Positions 1 through 9,176 of a stretch of DNA of 64,000 nt are shown in pieces. The stretch is from the NCBI RefSeq assembly GCF_900112695.1, contig NZ_FOMT01000003.1:372001-436000 (forward strand), read 5' to 3'. Source of the stretch: Paenibacillus catalpae (GTDB lineage: Bacteria; Bacillota; Bacilli; Paenibacillales; Paenibacillaceae). Made by a program: the position numbers and the translations under genes. Position 1 is the first letter of the stretch; every line of letters begins with the position of its first letter. A model generated the notes under the pieces. That model had not been told where the DNA came from and did no database searches. It worked only from the letters and a program-made list of their open reading frames with translations.

Positions 1-616
1 GGAGCTGCACAATCTGGTACGCGGCGGCGGCTGGCAGCGTGGTGTCGGCGAGCAGCTGTTTGGTCTTGATGTGCATCATGCAAAGCTTGGCATTATCGGC
101 ATGGGCCGGATTGGTGAAAAGATTGCGAAGCGGGCGAAATTCGGCTTTGACATGGAAGTCTCCTACTATAACCGCAGCCGCAAGCCGGACACGGAAGAAC
201 GGCTTGGCGTGAACTACCTGCCGCTGAATGACGTGCTGGAGCAGTCGGATTTTATCGTCCTGATGACACCGCTGACGGCGGAGACCAAGCATATGATTGG
301 CGAAGAGCAGTTCAATCGGATGAAACGCAGCGCAATCTTTATCAACGTATCACGCGGCGAGACGGTTGATGAAGCGGCGCTGATCGAAACGCTGCGCAGC
401 AAGCGGATTTATGCGGCGGGTCTGGATGTATACGAGAAGGAACCGGTCAGCCCGGACAATCCGCTGCTTCAGCTCGATAATGTCGTGACGCTGCCGCATA
501 TCGGCTCGGCTACGAAGAAGACGAGAGATGATATGGCGATGCTCGCTGCCCGCAACCTGGTGGATGCGTTATACGGCAGAGAGCCGCAATATGTGATACC
601 GGAACTAAAGAACTAA
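1..616 (+). CDS. D-2-hydroxyacid dehydrogenase, 5' end outside the window
   Basis: This is the C-terminal two thirds of an NAD(P)-dependent D-isomer-specific 2-hydroxyacid dehydrogenase of the glyoxylate/hydroxypyruvate or 2-ketogluconate reductase type. It reduces a 2-keto acid in the cytosol. The reading frame is open from base 2, so the real start lies upstream; the GTG at 71 is internal. Visible are the Rossmann motif GMGRIG near residue 34 of the visible part, the catalytic Arg in NVSRGETVD, a Glu in YEKEP, and the catalytic His in LPHIGSAT. It ends in PELKN and is followed by a hairpin terminator. The exact substrate cannot be read from the sequence. Confidence 0.9.
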   Translation, partial: ELHNLVRGGGWQRGVGEQLFGLDVHHAKLGIIGMGRIGEKIAKRAKFGFDMEVSYYNRSRKPDTEERLGVNYLPLNDVLEQSDFIVLMTPLTAETKHMIGEEQFNRMKRSAIFINVSRGETVDEAALIETLRSKRIYAAGLDVYEKEPVSPDNPLLQLDNVVTLPHIGSATKKTRDDMAMLAARNLVDALYGREPQYVIPELKN

Positions 617-630
617 TCTCATAAAAGAGA

Positions 631-664
631 AGGAGCCTCTGCTTGCTGCAGAGGCTTCCTTTAT
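631..664. terminator. Bidirectional hairpin terminator
   Basis: The arms GGAGCCTCTGC and GCAGAGGCTTCC enclose a short loop and are followed by TTTATTT. The hairpin lies between two convergent genes and can serve both. Confidence 0.75.
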
Positions 665-1209
665 TTCAGGTCGTCACGGGCGGTTCGGCCGTTTCCAAAC
701 ATTTTCGAAGGATTCACTTCGCTTTCTTTAGCAGTAATGGAGCTGGATATGAGCTTGAAGACCGATGTTTTGCTGCCCATGGACGATACATACCGCTCCA
801 GGTGGCTCTTCGCGAGCGGCCGGTCGAAGTAGCCGGGAACATATTTGTTCAGCATCACCTGCATGGCCGCAGTTGCTTCGTCCCAATCGGTTACCTTCAT
901 GATGGTGCCGTAGATCACTGCGCTCATATAAGCGGTGTCGACATGGGCAGGCGTCGGGTCGGCAATGGTGCCATACTCTTCGCTGACGGTGAAGCAGGCT
1001 TCGGGGTTGTCAGCAATCATGTCGATTTTCCGTCCTTCGGAAGCCCCGTGGAAGTAGATGGCGTCATCCTTCCAGACGAAGTTTAACGGTACGACATAAG
1101 GAACATTGTCCGAGGCAAGACCAAGAAATCCGGTGCGTGCCTGCTCAAGGAAGGATTGGATTTTGCCTGTATCGGTGCAGGCTCTTTTTTGTAAGCGGAT
1201 GGGAAACAT
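661..1209 (-). CDS. Pyridoxamine 5'-phosphate oxidase-family (FMN-binding split barrel) protein
   Basis: A 182-aa protein of the PNPOx-like split-barrel family, related to NimA-type flavin reductases. The N-terminal stretch SFLEQARTGFLGLASDNVPYVV and the later IYFHGASEGRKIDMI are typical flavin-binding strands of these proteins. The family binds FMN or other flavins and reduces small substrates; the substrate here is unknown. It starts at ATG 1209 behind AGGAATG. It is transcribed divergently from a MocR-type regulator of the PLP-linked family, and that arrangement suggests the regulator controls it. A role in vitamin B6 metabolism is possible but unproven. Confidence 0.8.
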   Translation of the reverse strand: MFPIRLQKRACTDTGKIQSFLEQARTGFLGLASDNVPYVVPLNFVWKDDAIYFHGASEGRKIDMIADNPEACFTVSEEYGTIADPTPAHVDTAYMSAVIYGTIMKVTDWDEATAAMQVMLNKYVPGYFDRPLAKSHLERYVSSMGSKTSVFKLISSSITAKESEVNPSKMFGNGRTARDDLK

Positions 1210-1276
1210 CGTTCATTCCTGCCTTTCTGTCGGTTGATTGTGTTATTATTGTAGAAGGAATCTGTCCTTGTCAAAA

Positions 1277-1307
1277 GGTACAGTTTTGTTGAAAATAAGG
1301 GGTACAG
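1277..1307. promoter_or_regulatory. Candidate MocR operator: direct repeat GGTACAG
   Basis: Two identical GGTACAG heptamers occur at 1277-1283 and 1301-1307, 24 bp apart, in the 116-bp divergent intergenic region. MocR-family proteins commonly bind direct repeats of this kind near their own promoter. A partial inverted match (TCTGTCC) sits at about 1261. Confidence 0.45.
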
Positions 1308-1325
1308 ATTGGAGGCAGCCATGTC

Positions 1326-2783
1326 ATGATTAGCGTGACGCCGGAATTGGATAATGAAAGTAATATTCCGCTGTATCAGCAGCTTTTTATCTATTTGAAG
1401 AGACAGATTGAATCGGGCATGGTGCAGGAGAATGACCGTCTGCCCTCGATCCGCCAGCTGTCCTCTTATTTGTCCGTCAGCAAAAATACCGTCGAATCGG
1501 CTTATCAGCAGCTTCTGGCGGAAGGCTATATCCAGAGCAGGCTTCGCAGCGGATTATATGTTATGCCGCTGGATAAGCTCGAGAGGGCAGCAAGCCAGAA
1601 GCTCGCAAGTGCTGAGGCTGCACAAAAATCGGAAGAGATACCCCCTCATGCGATAAATTTCGAATACGGCGACGTAGAGCTGGAGCATTTTCCCGTACGG
1701 CTGTGGAAGAAATGTCTCGTGGATGCGCTGGAAGAATGTACAACGGAGGTATACGGCTACGGTGACCGACAAGGCCATGCGGGGCTTAGGGCGGAGATCG
1801 CCCGATATTTGTACCAGTCACGCGGAGTGGTATGCGCTCCGGATCAAATCTTCTTAAGTGCCGGGACACAGACAACGGTCAGCCTGCTCGCCCAGCTGCT
1901 GCCTTTGCCAGAGGAAATCGCGATGGAGGAGCCGGGTTATAACGGGGTCAGAACGGTGCTGCTGAATATGGGCCGGAAGATAATTCCGGTTCCGTTAGAC
2001 CATGACGGGATTTCTGTCGAGCATTTGAGACACAGCGGCGCCAAGACCGTGTATGTGACGCCTTCTCATCAGTTTCCCATCGGTATGATTATGCCGGTCC
2101 AAAACCGGATCAAGCTGCTGCAGTGGGCGTATGAGCAAGACGGTTACATCATAGAGGATGACTTCGACAGCGAGCTTCGTTATCAAGGCCAGCCGATTCC
2201 GGCTCTCAAGGCTCTTGATACCGGCGACAAAGTTATTTATTTGGGAACATTCTCGAAATCGTTCCTGCCGGGTATACGTCTCAGTTATATGGTGCTTCCT
2301 GAGCGGGCGGCGCTGGACTACCGCAGCAAGCTGCAGGCATACAGCCAGTCTGTCTCGCCGTTAATTCAGGCGGCTATGTACCGGTTTATGAAGGAAGGGT
2401 ACTTCGAAAGTCATATCCGCAAGATGAGAAAGCTGTACCAATCCCGGCATCGGACGCTCCTACGCGTGATTCAGGAACAGCTTGGCAGCCAGGTTGGGGT
2501 TATCGGTCAGCGATCGGGCATGCATCTCCTGCTGGATGTCTATGAGCGGTCAAGCGATAAGCTCGTGCAGCAGGCGCTGGAGCATGGGGTAATTGCATAT
2601 ACGCCAGAGAAGCACTGGCTGCATCCGGAGAATTGTCCGCCTTCCTTCATCATGCTTGGATTTGGCGGCCTGAGCGAGGAGAAGCTCCGGGAAGGAATTA
2701 TTCGCCTCCGCAGGGCTTGGTTTCCCCAAGATGTGATACAATATGATATAAACAGATTAGGAAAGAGAAGTGAATTCTTTTGA
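1326..2783 (+). CDS. MocR/GntR-type transcriptional regulator with aminotransferase domain (PdxR-like)
   Basis: A 485-aa cytosolic DNA-binding protein. Residues about 10-80 form a GntR winged helix (YQQLFIYLKRQIESG, LPSIRQLSSYLSVSKNTV). A long fold-type I aminotransferase-like domain follows from about residue 115; its PLP-lysine motif is GTFSKSFLPGIRLSY and a conserved Asp lies in IIEDDFDSEL. Family members such as PdxR and GabR use PLP bound to this domain as an effector. It is divergent from the FMN-binding protein gene, with a candidate GGTACAG operator between them. The stop codon overlaps the TTG start of the next gene, so the two are probably translationally coupled. Confidence 0.9.
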   Translation: MISVTPELDNESNIPLYQQLFIYLKRQIESGMVQENDRLPSIRQLSSYLSVSKNTVESAYQQLLAEGYIQSRLRSGLYVMPLDKLERAASQKLASAEAAQKSEEIPPHAINFEYGDVELEHFPVRLWKKCLVDALEECTTEVYGYGDRQGHAGLRAEIARYLYQSRGVVCAPDQIFLSAGTQTTVSLLAQLLPLPEEIAMEEPGYNGVRTVLLNMGRKIIPVPLDHDGISVEHLRHSGAKTVYVTPSHQFPIGMIMPVQNRIKLLQWAYEQDGYIIEDDFDSELRYQGQPIPALKALDTGDKVIYLGTFSKSFLPGIRLSYMVLPERAALDYRSKLQAYSQSVSPLIQAAMYRFMKEGYFESHIRKMRKLYQSRHRTLLRVIQEQLGSQVGVIGQRSGMHLLLDVYERSSDKLVQQALEHGVIAYTPEKHWLHPENCPPSFIMLGFGGLSEEKLREGIIRLRRAWFPQDVIQYDINRLGKRSEFF

Positions 2784-3136
2784 TTACCATTACGATTCCG
2801 GAACCGGATGTTACGATTTACAAGCAAGTGAACCCTGAGCTCAGCCATATTTACAACTTTACGGATTTTCATCTCATTACGCGTGAGAAAGGCGGCTTCT
2901 TTATTTTCTACAACTTCAAAGGCGATGTGCTGTTTGTTGGCAAAGCCAGGAAGCTGAGACCACGAATCAAGAAGCATTTTGAAGACAGCGTATCTCCAAT
3001 GAAGAATTACCGTGATGAAGTGACCAAGATTGAGATTTATGTGAATGAAGATCCGGTGGAGCGGGAGATTTACGAGACGTACCTGATCAATAAATTCCAG
3101 GCGAAGTATAATGTGGACAAGGTATTGTTCCGTTAA
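2780..3136 (+). CDS. GIY-YIG-like small protein (UvrC N-terminus-related)
   Basis: A 118-aa protein with a single GIY-YIG-like domain. The segment GGFFIFYNFKGDVLFVGKA corresponds to the GIY...YIG core, with GFF and FVG replacing the canonical triplets. The catalytic-type Glu lies in EREIYETYLI and a basic segment KLRPRIKKHF follows the core. In UvrC this fold makes the 3' incision of nucleotide-excision repair. Stand-alone versions are annotated as excision-repair endonucleases, but their function is largely untested. The TTG start overlaps the MocR stop by four bases. Because the GIY and YIG triplets are altered, catalytic activity is uncertain. Confidence 0.75.
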   Translation: MITITIPEPDVTIYKQVNPELSHIYNFTDFHLITREKGGFFIFYNFKGDVLFVGKARKLRPRIKKHFEDSVSPMKNYRDEVTKIEIYVNEDPVEREIYETYLINKFQAKYNVDKVLFR

Positions 3137-3154
3137 AAAGCTTGCGCTAGAAGG

Positions 3155-3190
3155 TAAAGGCTGCTCAGCAATGAGGGCCTTTTTTTGATT
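3155..3190 (+). terminator. Rho-independent terminator after the MocR-GIY-YIG pair
   Basis: AAAGGC and GCCTTT arms enclose a loop of about 14 bases and are followed by a run of seven T. The stem is short, so this is a modest terminator. Confidence 0.5.
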
Positions 3191-3312
3191 TTTTTGATGG
3201 AATATGAGGATTTCGCTGAATGTTCTTTAGTTTCGGTAGTCCATGGAATCGAGGGATGAGATATAATGTAGCGGCTTGATCTATTCTCGAGGTGGAGAGG
3301 GGATTCGCTGAT

Positions 3313-4932
3313 ATGGAACAGGAGATCCGAAAGACGATTGTGGTTAATCAGCTTGGCTACCGGACTACGGATAGCAAGATCGCGGTTATTTCGGGAGAAA
3401 GCAGATCATTCCGATTAATAAACAAAACGACGGGGGAAGCCGTATGGGAAGGGCTGACCGGTACGGCACGGGAAGATGCTTCGAGCGGCTTGACGGTTTG
3501 CAGGGCGGATTTTTCGGACTGGAAGCTGGCGGGAGTATATAGTCTTGAGACAGATGGCGGACAAAGCTCGGACTTGTTTGTCATCGGGGAAGATGTATAT
3601 GAAGCTGCTCATCAGGCCTTGTTGAAAGCGTTTTATTTCTTCCGTTGCGGAATTGATCTGGAGGAGACGTATGCCGGGGAGTGGAAGCATGGAAAATGCC
3701 ACCTAACACCTGCGATCGTTTACGGTGAGGATGAAAGGCGAGTGGACGCATGGGGCGGATGGCATGATGCCGGCGACTACGGCAAATATGTTGGGCCGGG
3801 AGCGAAAGCGGTGGCGGATCTTCTGCTTGCCTATGAATATTATCCGGATGCCTTCACCAAAGCGGTGCCGCTGCCTGAAACGGACGGCGTAATGCCTGAC
3901 GCGCTCCATGAATGCCGGTATGAGCTGGAATGGATGCAGCGCATGCAGGATACGGAATCCGGGGGCGTCTTCCACAAGCTGACTACGCTGCGGTTCCCTG
4001 CACCGGATACCATGCCCGAGGAAGATAACGATGAGCTGTATGTTTCGCCGGTCTCGGCAACGGCAACAGGCTGTTATGCAGCCATTATGGCGATGGCGGC
4101 ACGCGTGTATGAGCCGTTTGATCAGGCGTTTGCGTCCGGTTGCCTGTCCGCTTCGGAGCGGGCATGGGAATGGCTGGTGCGTCATCCTGAATATCCGTGC
4201 TTCCGTAATCCGCCTGAGATCGTTACAGGGGAATATGGCGATAAGCAGGATGCTGATGAACGGTATTGGGCTGCGGCAGAGCTTTATCGAACGACGGGAG
4301 AAGAACGGTATCATACAGCATTCCGGCAGTTGGCGGAGCTTGCCTTCGACAAGTGTGAGCTGGGATGGGCAGACATGGGCGGTTACGGGACAATCTCTTA
4401 TTTGTTGTCAGAGCGCGAGACAAACTCGGATTTGGCGGAGCAATTAAGGACTGGTCTGTTGAGCCGTGCAGAACAACTCGCTGCAGTATGCAGACAGGAT
4501 GGGTTTGGCATTTCGCTGCGGCCTGAGCAGTACATATGGGGCAGCAATATGCTTGTGCTGAATCAGGCGATGCTGCTGTTGTTGGCAGATCGGGTGGCTC
4601 AGACGACTGCTTATGAGAATCTGGCTCTGGATCACATTCATTATTTATTCGGAAGGAACGCCGTAGGCATGAGTTACGTGACAGGGTTCGGAAGCCGTCC
4701 GGTCCGGCATCCGCATCATCGCCCGTCCGAAGGCGACGGCGTGGATGAGCCTGTACCGGGGCTTGTGTCCGGCGGGCCAAACCTTGGCCTTCAGGATGAA
4801 TATGCCCGCGAGCATCTGAAGGGCAGGGCTCCTGCAGCTGCCTTCGCCGATGTGATGGAAAGCTACTCCACGAATGAAGTAACTATTTACTGGAACTCGC
4901 CGGCTGTGTTTGTATTGAGTCATTTTGTGTAA
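3313..4932 (+). CDS. Glycoside hydrolase family 9 enzyme (cellulase/cellodextrinase type), no signal peptide
   Basis: About 539 aa. ATG 3313 (MEQEIRKT) is chosen because GGAGAGGGG lies about 10 bases upstream; an upstream GTG at 3292 overlaps that site. Residues about 8-85 form the CelD_N Ig-like domain (VVNQLGYRTTDSKIAV). The GH9 (alpha/alpha)6 barrel follows, with catalytic-base aspartates in GGWHDAGDYGKYV, the His motif in TGFGSRPVRHPHHRPS, and the acid Glu in STNEVTIYWNSP. GH9 enzymes invert beta-1,4-glucosidic bonds. No secretion signal or carbohydrate-binding module is visible, so a cytosolic role on imported oligosaccharides is likelier than attack on polymeric cellulose. Confidence 0.93.
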   Translation: MEQEIRKTIVVNQLGYRTTDSKIAVISGESRSFRLINKTTGEAVWEGLTGTAREDASSGLTVCRADFSDWKLAGVYSLETDGGQSSDLFVIGEDVYEAAHQALLKAFYFFRCGIDLEETYAGEWKHGKCHLTPAIVYGEDERRVDAWGGWHDAGDYGKYVGPGAKAVADLLLAYEYYPDAFTKAVPLPETDGVMPDALHECRYELEWMQRMQDTESGGVFHKLTTLRFPAPDTMPEEDNDELYVSPVSATATGCYAAIMAMAARVYEPFDQAFASGCLSASERAWEWLVRHPEYPCFRNPPEIVTGEYGDKQDADERYWAAAELYRTTGEERYHTAFRQLAELAFDKCELGWADMGGYGTISYLLSERETNSDLAEQLRTGLLSRAEQLAAVCRQDGFGISLRPEQYIWGSNMLVLNQAMLLLLADRVAQTTAYENLALDHIHYLFGRNAVGMSYVTGFGSRPVRHPHHRPSEGDGVDEPVPGLVSGGPNLGLQDEYAREHLKGRAPAAAFADVMESYSTNEVTIYWNSPAVFVLSHFV

Positions 4933-4955
4933 GGTAAGTGCTGCCTGGAAGTAAA

Positions 4956-5156
4956 TAAGACCCTAAAGAGGGTCTTACGCTCTGAAAGTATCGTTATTAG
5001 AACAAATAAGACCCTTGAAGGGTCTTATTTGTTCTTGCCTTTGGTATGTTCCGTATCGAGCGAGGCTGCGCGAAAATCGTTAAGGTCCCTTGGGGACCTT
5101 AACGTCGAATAGATGGTATCTTGTACTAAGGTTAGGGTCCCTCAGGGATCTTAACC
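4956..5156. repeat. Cluster of four related hairpins between convergent genes
   Basis: Four palindromes lie in 200 bp: 4956-4977 (TAAGACCC/GGGTCTTA); 5000-5034 (15-bp stem whose inner arm repeats TAAGACCC); 5078-5104 (12-bp stem CGTTAAGGTCCC); 5130-5156 (an imperfect copy of the third). The second has a T-rich flank and can terminate the GH9 gene. The fourth overlaps the last codons of the GNAT gene on the opposite strand. They form two related pairs, as if hairpins were duplicated locally. Confidence 0.8.
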
Positions 5157-6037
5157 TCAGCTTCAGACATATCGCGGATCATCAATACCTGCTCCATCGT
5201 TGCCGTTAATCCCATTTCGGTCAGCAGCTCAACGAGCAACGTATGGGATGCCCGAATATTAAAGGCGGAACGCCGGCAAGTCTCGCCGGGCTGCCATACC
5301 TCATGCAAAGCGGCCAGCATAATATCCTTGGTATCGGTACGGCCGGCTGCGACCTCTAGCCGGTACAGGACGATGCCCGTTAACATGCCGTCCGGACTGA
5401 AGGTCCGCCGGTACAACGCATAACCTGCTGCCTCGCCGCCATCAAAGACGGCTACACTTTCGCCATCTTTCAAGCTAGGCAGGTCAGCCTGCCATACTTC
5501 GCCTGGAGAGTAGAGCGGAAGTCTTGCGGCTTCCGCCGCCATGCCGAGCGCAATCTGATAAGGATGCTCATACGTATCATCCATATCCGGAATGGGCTTC
5601 TCCGTCGACAGGATGAGAAGGCGGTCGACCTGCTCATACCCCATCCCCTCATATAGCCGAATAGCATTATCATTCTGCGATATCGCTTCAAGATTTGCCT
5701 GGCTGACGCCTAGTTCCTCATACAACTCGAGATTCCTTTGCATAAGGGCTTTGCCGATACCCTTGTTTCGGAAAGCGGGTACGATCGCTGTTCCACCGTT
5801 CCAAGCCAGCTTCCTGTCCTCTTGCTCGCGGAAACCGTTCATCACCAGTCCCGCGGGCTCACCGTCGACATAACAGGCGAAGGAGTGCTCAAGCGAGAGA
5901 CCTTCCGTGGCAGTTCGGCTGATGAACCGCTCCAGCGGGATAGCTGCTGGAACGAAATAACCTTCAAAGGCTTGATTCCATAGCTCCGATACTTCCTTGA
6001 TCGGAAGCTCGCTTAGGGGCCGGAACGTAATCGTCAT
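5132..6037 (-). CDS. GNAT family N-acetyltransferase (two-domain)
   Basis: A 301-aa acetyltransferase. The N-terminal half is a clear GNAT fold with the acetyl-CoA-binding motif A in FRNKGIGKALMQR and motif B in NDNAIRLYEGMGYE. The C-terminal half (about 155-300) looks like a second, degenerate GNAT-like or sterol-carrier-like module. The acceptor is unknown. It lies 12 bp downstream of the M3 peptidase gene on the same strand, so the two probably form an operon. The last eight codons fall within a palindrome (5130-5156), so coding and probable terminator sequence overlap. Confidence 0.85.
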   Translation of the reverse strand: MTITFRPLSELPIKEVSELWNQAFEGYFVPAAIPLERFISRTATEGLSLEHSFACYVDGEPAGLVMNGFREQEDRKLAWNGGTAIVPAFRNKGIGKALMQRNLELYEELGVSQANLEAISQNDNAIRLYEGMGYEQVDRLLILSTEKPIPDMDDTYEHPYQIALGMAAEAARLPLYSPGEVWQADLPSLKDGESVAVFDGGEAAGYALYRRTFSPDGMLTGIVLYRLEVAAGRTDTKDIMLAALHEVWQPGETCRRSAFNIRASHTLLVELLTEMGLTATMEQVLMIRDMSEAEVKIPEGP

Positions 6038-6049
6038 GCTTCGGCCTCC

Positions 6050-7744
6050 TTACAGCGCTTTGTCGTCTACACTATCCAGCCAGCTGTCGATGCTGCCGAT
6101 GACCGAAGTGACGCAGCCATCCTCGAACGGCGAGATGAGGCCGGCAACCTTAACCAGCTCGGTGAAGGAGAGGCTTCCGCCCTGGCGGCACAAGTTGAGG
6201 TAATCTGTCCATGCGGCAGTCCGGTCCTCGTGCATTCTTTTCCAGAACTGAAAGGCACAGATCTGCGCCAAGGTGTAGTCGATATAGTAGAACGGACTGC
6301 CGAAGACATGCCCTTGACGCTGCCAATAGGCACCGTGATCCAGATAGCTGTTTTCCTCATAGTCGCGGTGCGGCAAATATTTCTTCTCGATTTCCCGCCA
6401 TGCCGCTTTGCGCTCGGCTGGCGTAGCATCCGGATTCTCATAGACGAAGTGCTGGAATTCGTCTACCGTTACGCCGTAAGGGAGGAAGAGCAGGGAGCCC
6501 GCCAGATGCTGGAACCGGTATTTATCCACATCCTCCTTGAAGAATAGGTCCATCCACGGCCAAGTGAAGAACTCCATACTCATCGAATGGATCTCACAGG
6601 CTTCGTAAGTCGGGAAGGCATATTCCGGTACGGCAAAGCTTCTGCTCTCATATACCTGGAAGGCGTGGCCGGCTTCATGCGTCAGGACGTCGATATCACC
6701 GGCAGTACCGTTAAAGTTGGAGAAAATAAACGGCGCGCCGTACTCGCTGATATACGTACAGTAACCGCCGCCTTGCTTGCCTTTTTTGGCAACCAGGTCC
6801 ATTAGCCCGTTCTCCTGCATGAAGGTGAAAAATTCATCCGTCTCGGGCGACAGCTCGGCGTACATCCTGGCACCATTGTCAACGATCCATTCCGGGCTGC
6901 CTTTGGGCTTCGCATTCCCGGACAGGAAAGCGAGATTCTCATCGTAGTAGTAGAGCTGATCCACACCAATCCGCTGACGCTGGCGTTCCTTCAGCTTGGT
7001 TGCAACAGGCACGATATGCTCAAGCACCTGATTGCGGAAGTTTGCGACCATCTCCGCCGTATAATCGGTACGGCTCATACGCGCATAACCAAGCTCAACG
7101 AAATTCGCGAAGCCCAGCTTTTTCGCAATTCGGGTACGTACTTTCACAAGCTCATCATAGATCCGGTCGAACTCAGCCTCATTCTCCGCCATAAAGCCGG
7201 AGGAAGCTTCCGATGCAGCTTTGCGTACAGAGCGGTCAGTCGATTGCTGGAAAGGGGAGAGTTGGGACAACGTCCGTTCTTCACCGTCGAACATGATTTT
7301 GGCCGAAGCAATCAGCTTCGAGTATTCGGTAGACAGCTTGTTCTCCTGCTGGAGATCCTCGATGACCTCCGGGCTGAATGTCTTCAGCGACAGCTCGGCC
7401 AGCTGGAACAGCTGACGGCCCCATTTGTTCTCAAGCTCTGCACGGAATGGGGAATTGACCAACGCCCGGTAATAATCGGTTATGTATTCCTGTACGACAG
7501 GCCCGTTCTCGTCGAAGAAATCCTGTTCGGCTTTATAAAATTCATCGTTGGTATCAATCGAATGACGGATGCTCGCAATCTGCTGCATCGTGTCAAATTC
7601 GCTCCGCAGCTTATTCATGCCCGACATTGCGGCATCCTGCTCTTCGAAACGGCTTGCTGCATTAAACGCGGATAGAAGCTCCTTGAATTGTTTCTCGAAA
7701 GACGCTACTTCGGGACGTTCATAACGATACTCATTAAATTTCAA
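6050..7744 (-). CDS. M3 family oligoendopeptidase
   Basis: A 564-aa cytosolic zinc metallopeptidase of the PepF/thimet type. The zinc motif HEAGHAFQ appears in DVLTHEAGHAFQVYES; the third ligand Glu is in YEACEIHSMSMEFF. The C-terminal helix with a conserved His/Tyr pair is HVFGSPFYYIDYTLAQ, as usual for the family. It degrades short peptides of about 6-20 residues. The start is ATG 7744. It is the first gene of a likely two-gene operon with the GNAT gene, 12 bp downstream. Length and motifs are complete. Confidence 0.93.
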   Translation of the reverse strand: MKFNEYRYERPEVASFEKQFKELLSAFNAASRFEEQDAAMSGMNKLRSEFDTMQQIASIRHSIDTNDEFYKAEQDFFDENGPVVQEYITDYYRALVNSPFRAELENKWGRQLFQLAELSLKTFSPEVIEDLQQENKLSTEYSKLIASAKIMFDGEERTLSQLSPFQQSTDRSVRKAASEASSGFMAENEAEFDRIYDELVKVRTRIAKKLGFANFVELGYARMSRTDYTAEMVANFRNQVLEHIVPVATKLKERQRQRIGVDQLYYYDENLAFLSGNAKPKGSPEWIVDNGARMYAELSPETDEFFTFMQENGLMDLVAKKGKQGGGYCTYISEYGAPFIFSNFNGTAGDIDVLTHEAGHAFQVYESRSFAVPEYAFPTYEACEIHSMSMEFFTWPWMDLFFKEDVDKYRFQHLAGSLLFLPYGVTVDEFQHFVYENPDATPAERKAAWREIEKKYLPHRDYEENSYLDHGAYWQRQGHVFGSPFYYIDYTLAQICAFQFWKRMHEDRTAAWTDYLNLCRQGGSLSFTELVKVAGLISPFEDGCVTSVIGSIDSWLDSVDDKAL

Positions 7745-7862
7745 TTGGATACACCTGCCCTCTCTTGATCAATAGTTTAGAAAATAGGAAATGGATGGTA
7801 GAACCATTGCCTTATGACTATTCGTTAGGATTAGCGGTTAATCCTGCTTCATCCGCAAGCGA

Positions 7863-7903
7863 AGAGGCTTCCTTCACCAATGCTCAGGCGAAGAGAAGCC
7901 TCT
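7863..7903 (-). terminator. Hairpin downstream of the M20 gene
   Basis: The 9-bp arms AGAGGCTTC and GAAGCCTCT are separated by 23 bases. No clear T-run follows on either strand, so termination strength is uncertain. Confidence 0.4.
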
Positions 7904-7929
7904 AATGAACGTATGTTCAGGATGGGCGG

Positions 7930-9111
7930 TTATTTCTTGGTCTTCAGCTCGAATTCCTCGCGAATTCTTGCAAGCAAAGCCGGATCGGCAACGACGTCAT
8001 AAGCCGTTGCAGCGAGTGTCTTGGCGGCGAAGATCATCCGGTCAAGCGCACGCTCGGTCATCGCCGCATCACGGAATTCCACCGTGTGGAGAAGGAAGCG
8101 TTCCTCAACCATTTTCACATAAGGATGAATAGCGGGACAACGGACGGACACATTGCCAAGATCCAGCGAGCCGTGATCCTTTCCGGTCTCAATCTCTTCC
8201 GGCTTTACGCCTAATTCAAGCAGATTAGCCGTAAAGCATTCGGATAACGCCTCATTCGTAAGCAGCTCATCGTAGGAGAATTCGTAATTATTCATCTCCA
8301 GCCTGCAGCCGGTCTGCAGCGCTGCTCCTTCGGCGCAGCGGCGTACCTTCTCGGCCAGTTCATTCGTGTAAGCCCGGGTGGCGGAACGCACGTAAAACTG
8401 GGCGGAAGCATAGTCCGGAATGACGTTTGGCGCTTTGCCGCCGTTATCGATGATGCCATGGATGCGTGCATCGCTTCGGGTCTGCTGACGGAGCGCATTC
8501 ACGCTGTTGAACAGCTGCAGAACGGCATCGAGCGCGTTAATGCCTTCATAAGGGCTTGCTGCCGCATGAGCCGGCTTGCCGAAATATTCGAACCGGATGG
8601 CGTCAAGCGCAAGCGAATCGCCGGATTTCTCGAATGTATAGTAGGGATGCGCCATAAGGGCAAAGTCGCAGTCGTCAAACAATCCGGCTTCGGACATCGG
8701 CACTTTAGCGCCTTTCGTTTCCTCAGCCGGGGTGCCGTAGACGCGGATTGTTCCGCCGTATTGATCCAGTACGGCCTTTAATCCGACCGCCGCCGCAATT
8801 CCCATCGTGCAGATCAGATGATGGCCGCAGGCATGGCCGATATCGGGCAAGGCATCATATTCGCAGAGGAAGGCGACTGTTGGACCCGGTTTGCCGGAAG
8901 AATAGGTTCCAATAAATGCAGTAGGGATGCCAAGCGTTCCCCGTTCTACCGAGAAGCCATGTCTCTCCAGCTCAGCGCACAGCATAGCGGCCGACTTGAA
9001 TTCCTCGTGGCCAAGCTCCGGATTGGCGCCAATTGTCCGTGAGATTTGTTTGAATGATTCTGCATGGGATTCAATCGCATCCCATACAAGTTGTTTGCTG
9101 CTGCTTGTCAT
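7930..9111 (-). CDS. M20 family peptidase/amidohydrolase (AbgB or PM20D2-like)
   Basis: A 393-aa metal-dependent amidohydrolase. ATG 9111 is preferred over TTG 9117 because GGAGG lies seven bases before the ATG and only one before the TTG. Metal-binding motifs are GHACGHHL (about residue 100), the Glu pair in TPAEETKGAKV, and a C-terminal His in SVRCPAIHPY. A dimerisation domain occupies about residues 170-290. Relatives cleave aminobenzoyl-glutamate or acyl-amino acids and dipeptides in the cytosol; the substrate here is unknown. It stands alone between the M3 and AraC genes, all on the minus strand. Confidence 0.88.
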   Translation of the reverse strand: MTSSSKQLVWDAIESHAESFKQISRTIGANPELGHEEFKSAAMLCAELERHGFSVERGTLGIPTAFIGTYSSGKPGPTVAFLCEYDALPDIGHACGHHLICTMGIAAAVGLKAVLDQYGGTIRVYGTPAEETKGAKVPMSEAGLFDDCDFALMAHPYYTFEKSGDSLALDAIRFEYFGKPAHAAASPYEGINALDAVLQLFNSVNALRQQTRSDARIHGIIDNGGKAPNVIPDYASAQFYVRSATRAYTNELAEKVRRCAEGAALQTGCRLEMNNYEFSYDELLTNEALSECFTANLLELGVKPEEIETGKDHGSLDLGNVSVRCPAIHPYVKMVEERFLLHTVEFRDAAMTERALDRMIFAAKTLAATAYDVVADPALLARIREEFELKTKK

Positions 9112-9176
9112 GGACAAGCCTCCTTCTCTATCTTATCCCCACCATTATAACTGAAACGCCTGAGGTGAACCAAAAT

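Noticed and set aside
643-1086. 147-codon plus-strand frame opposite the PPOx-fold gene
   Set aside because: Shadow of the minus-strand gene; starts inside the terminator and has no ribosome binding site.
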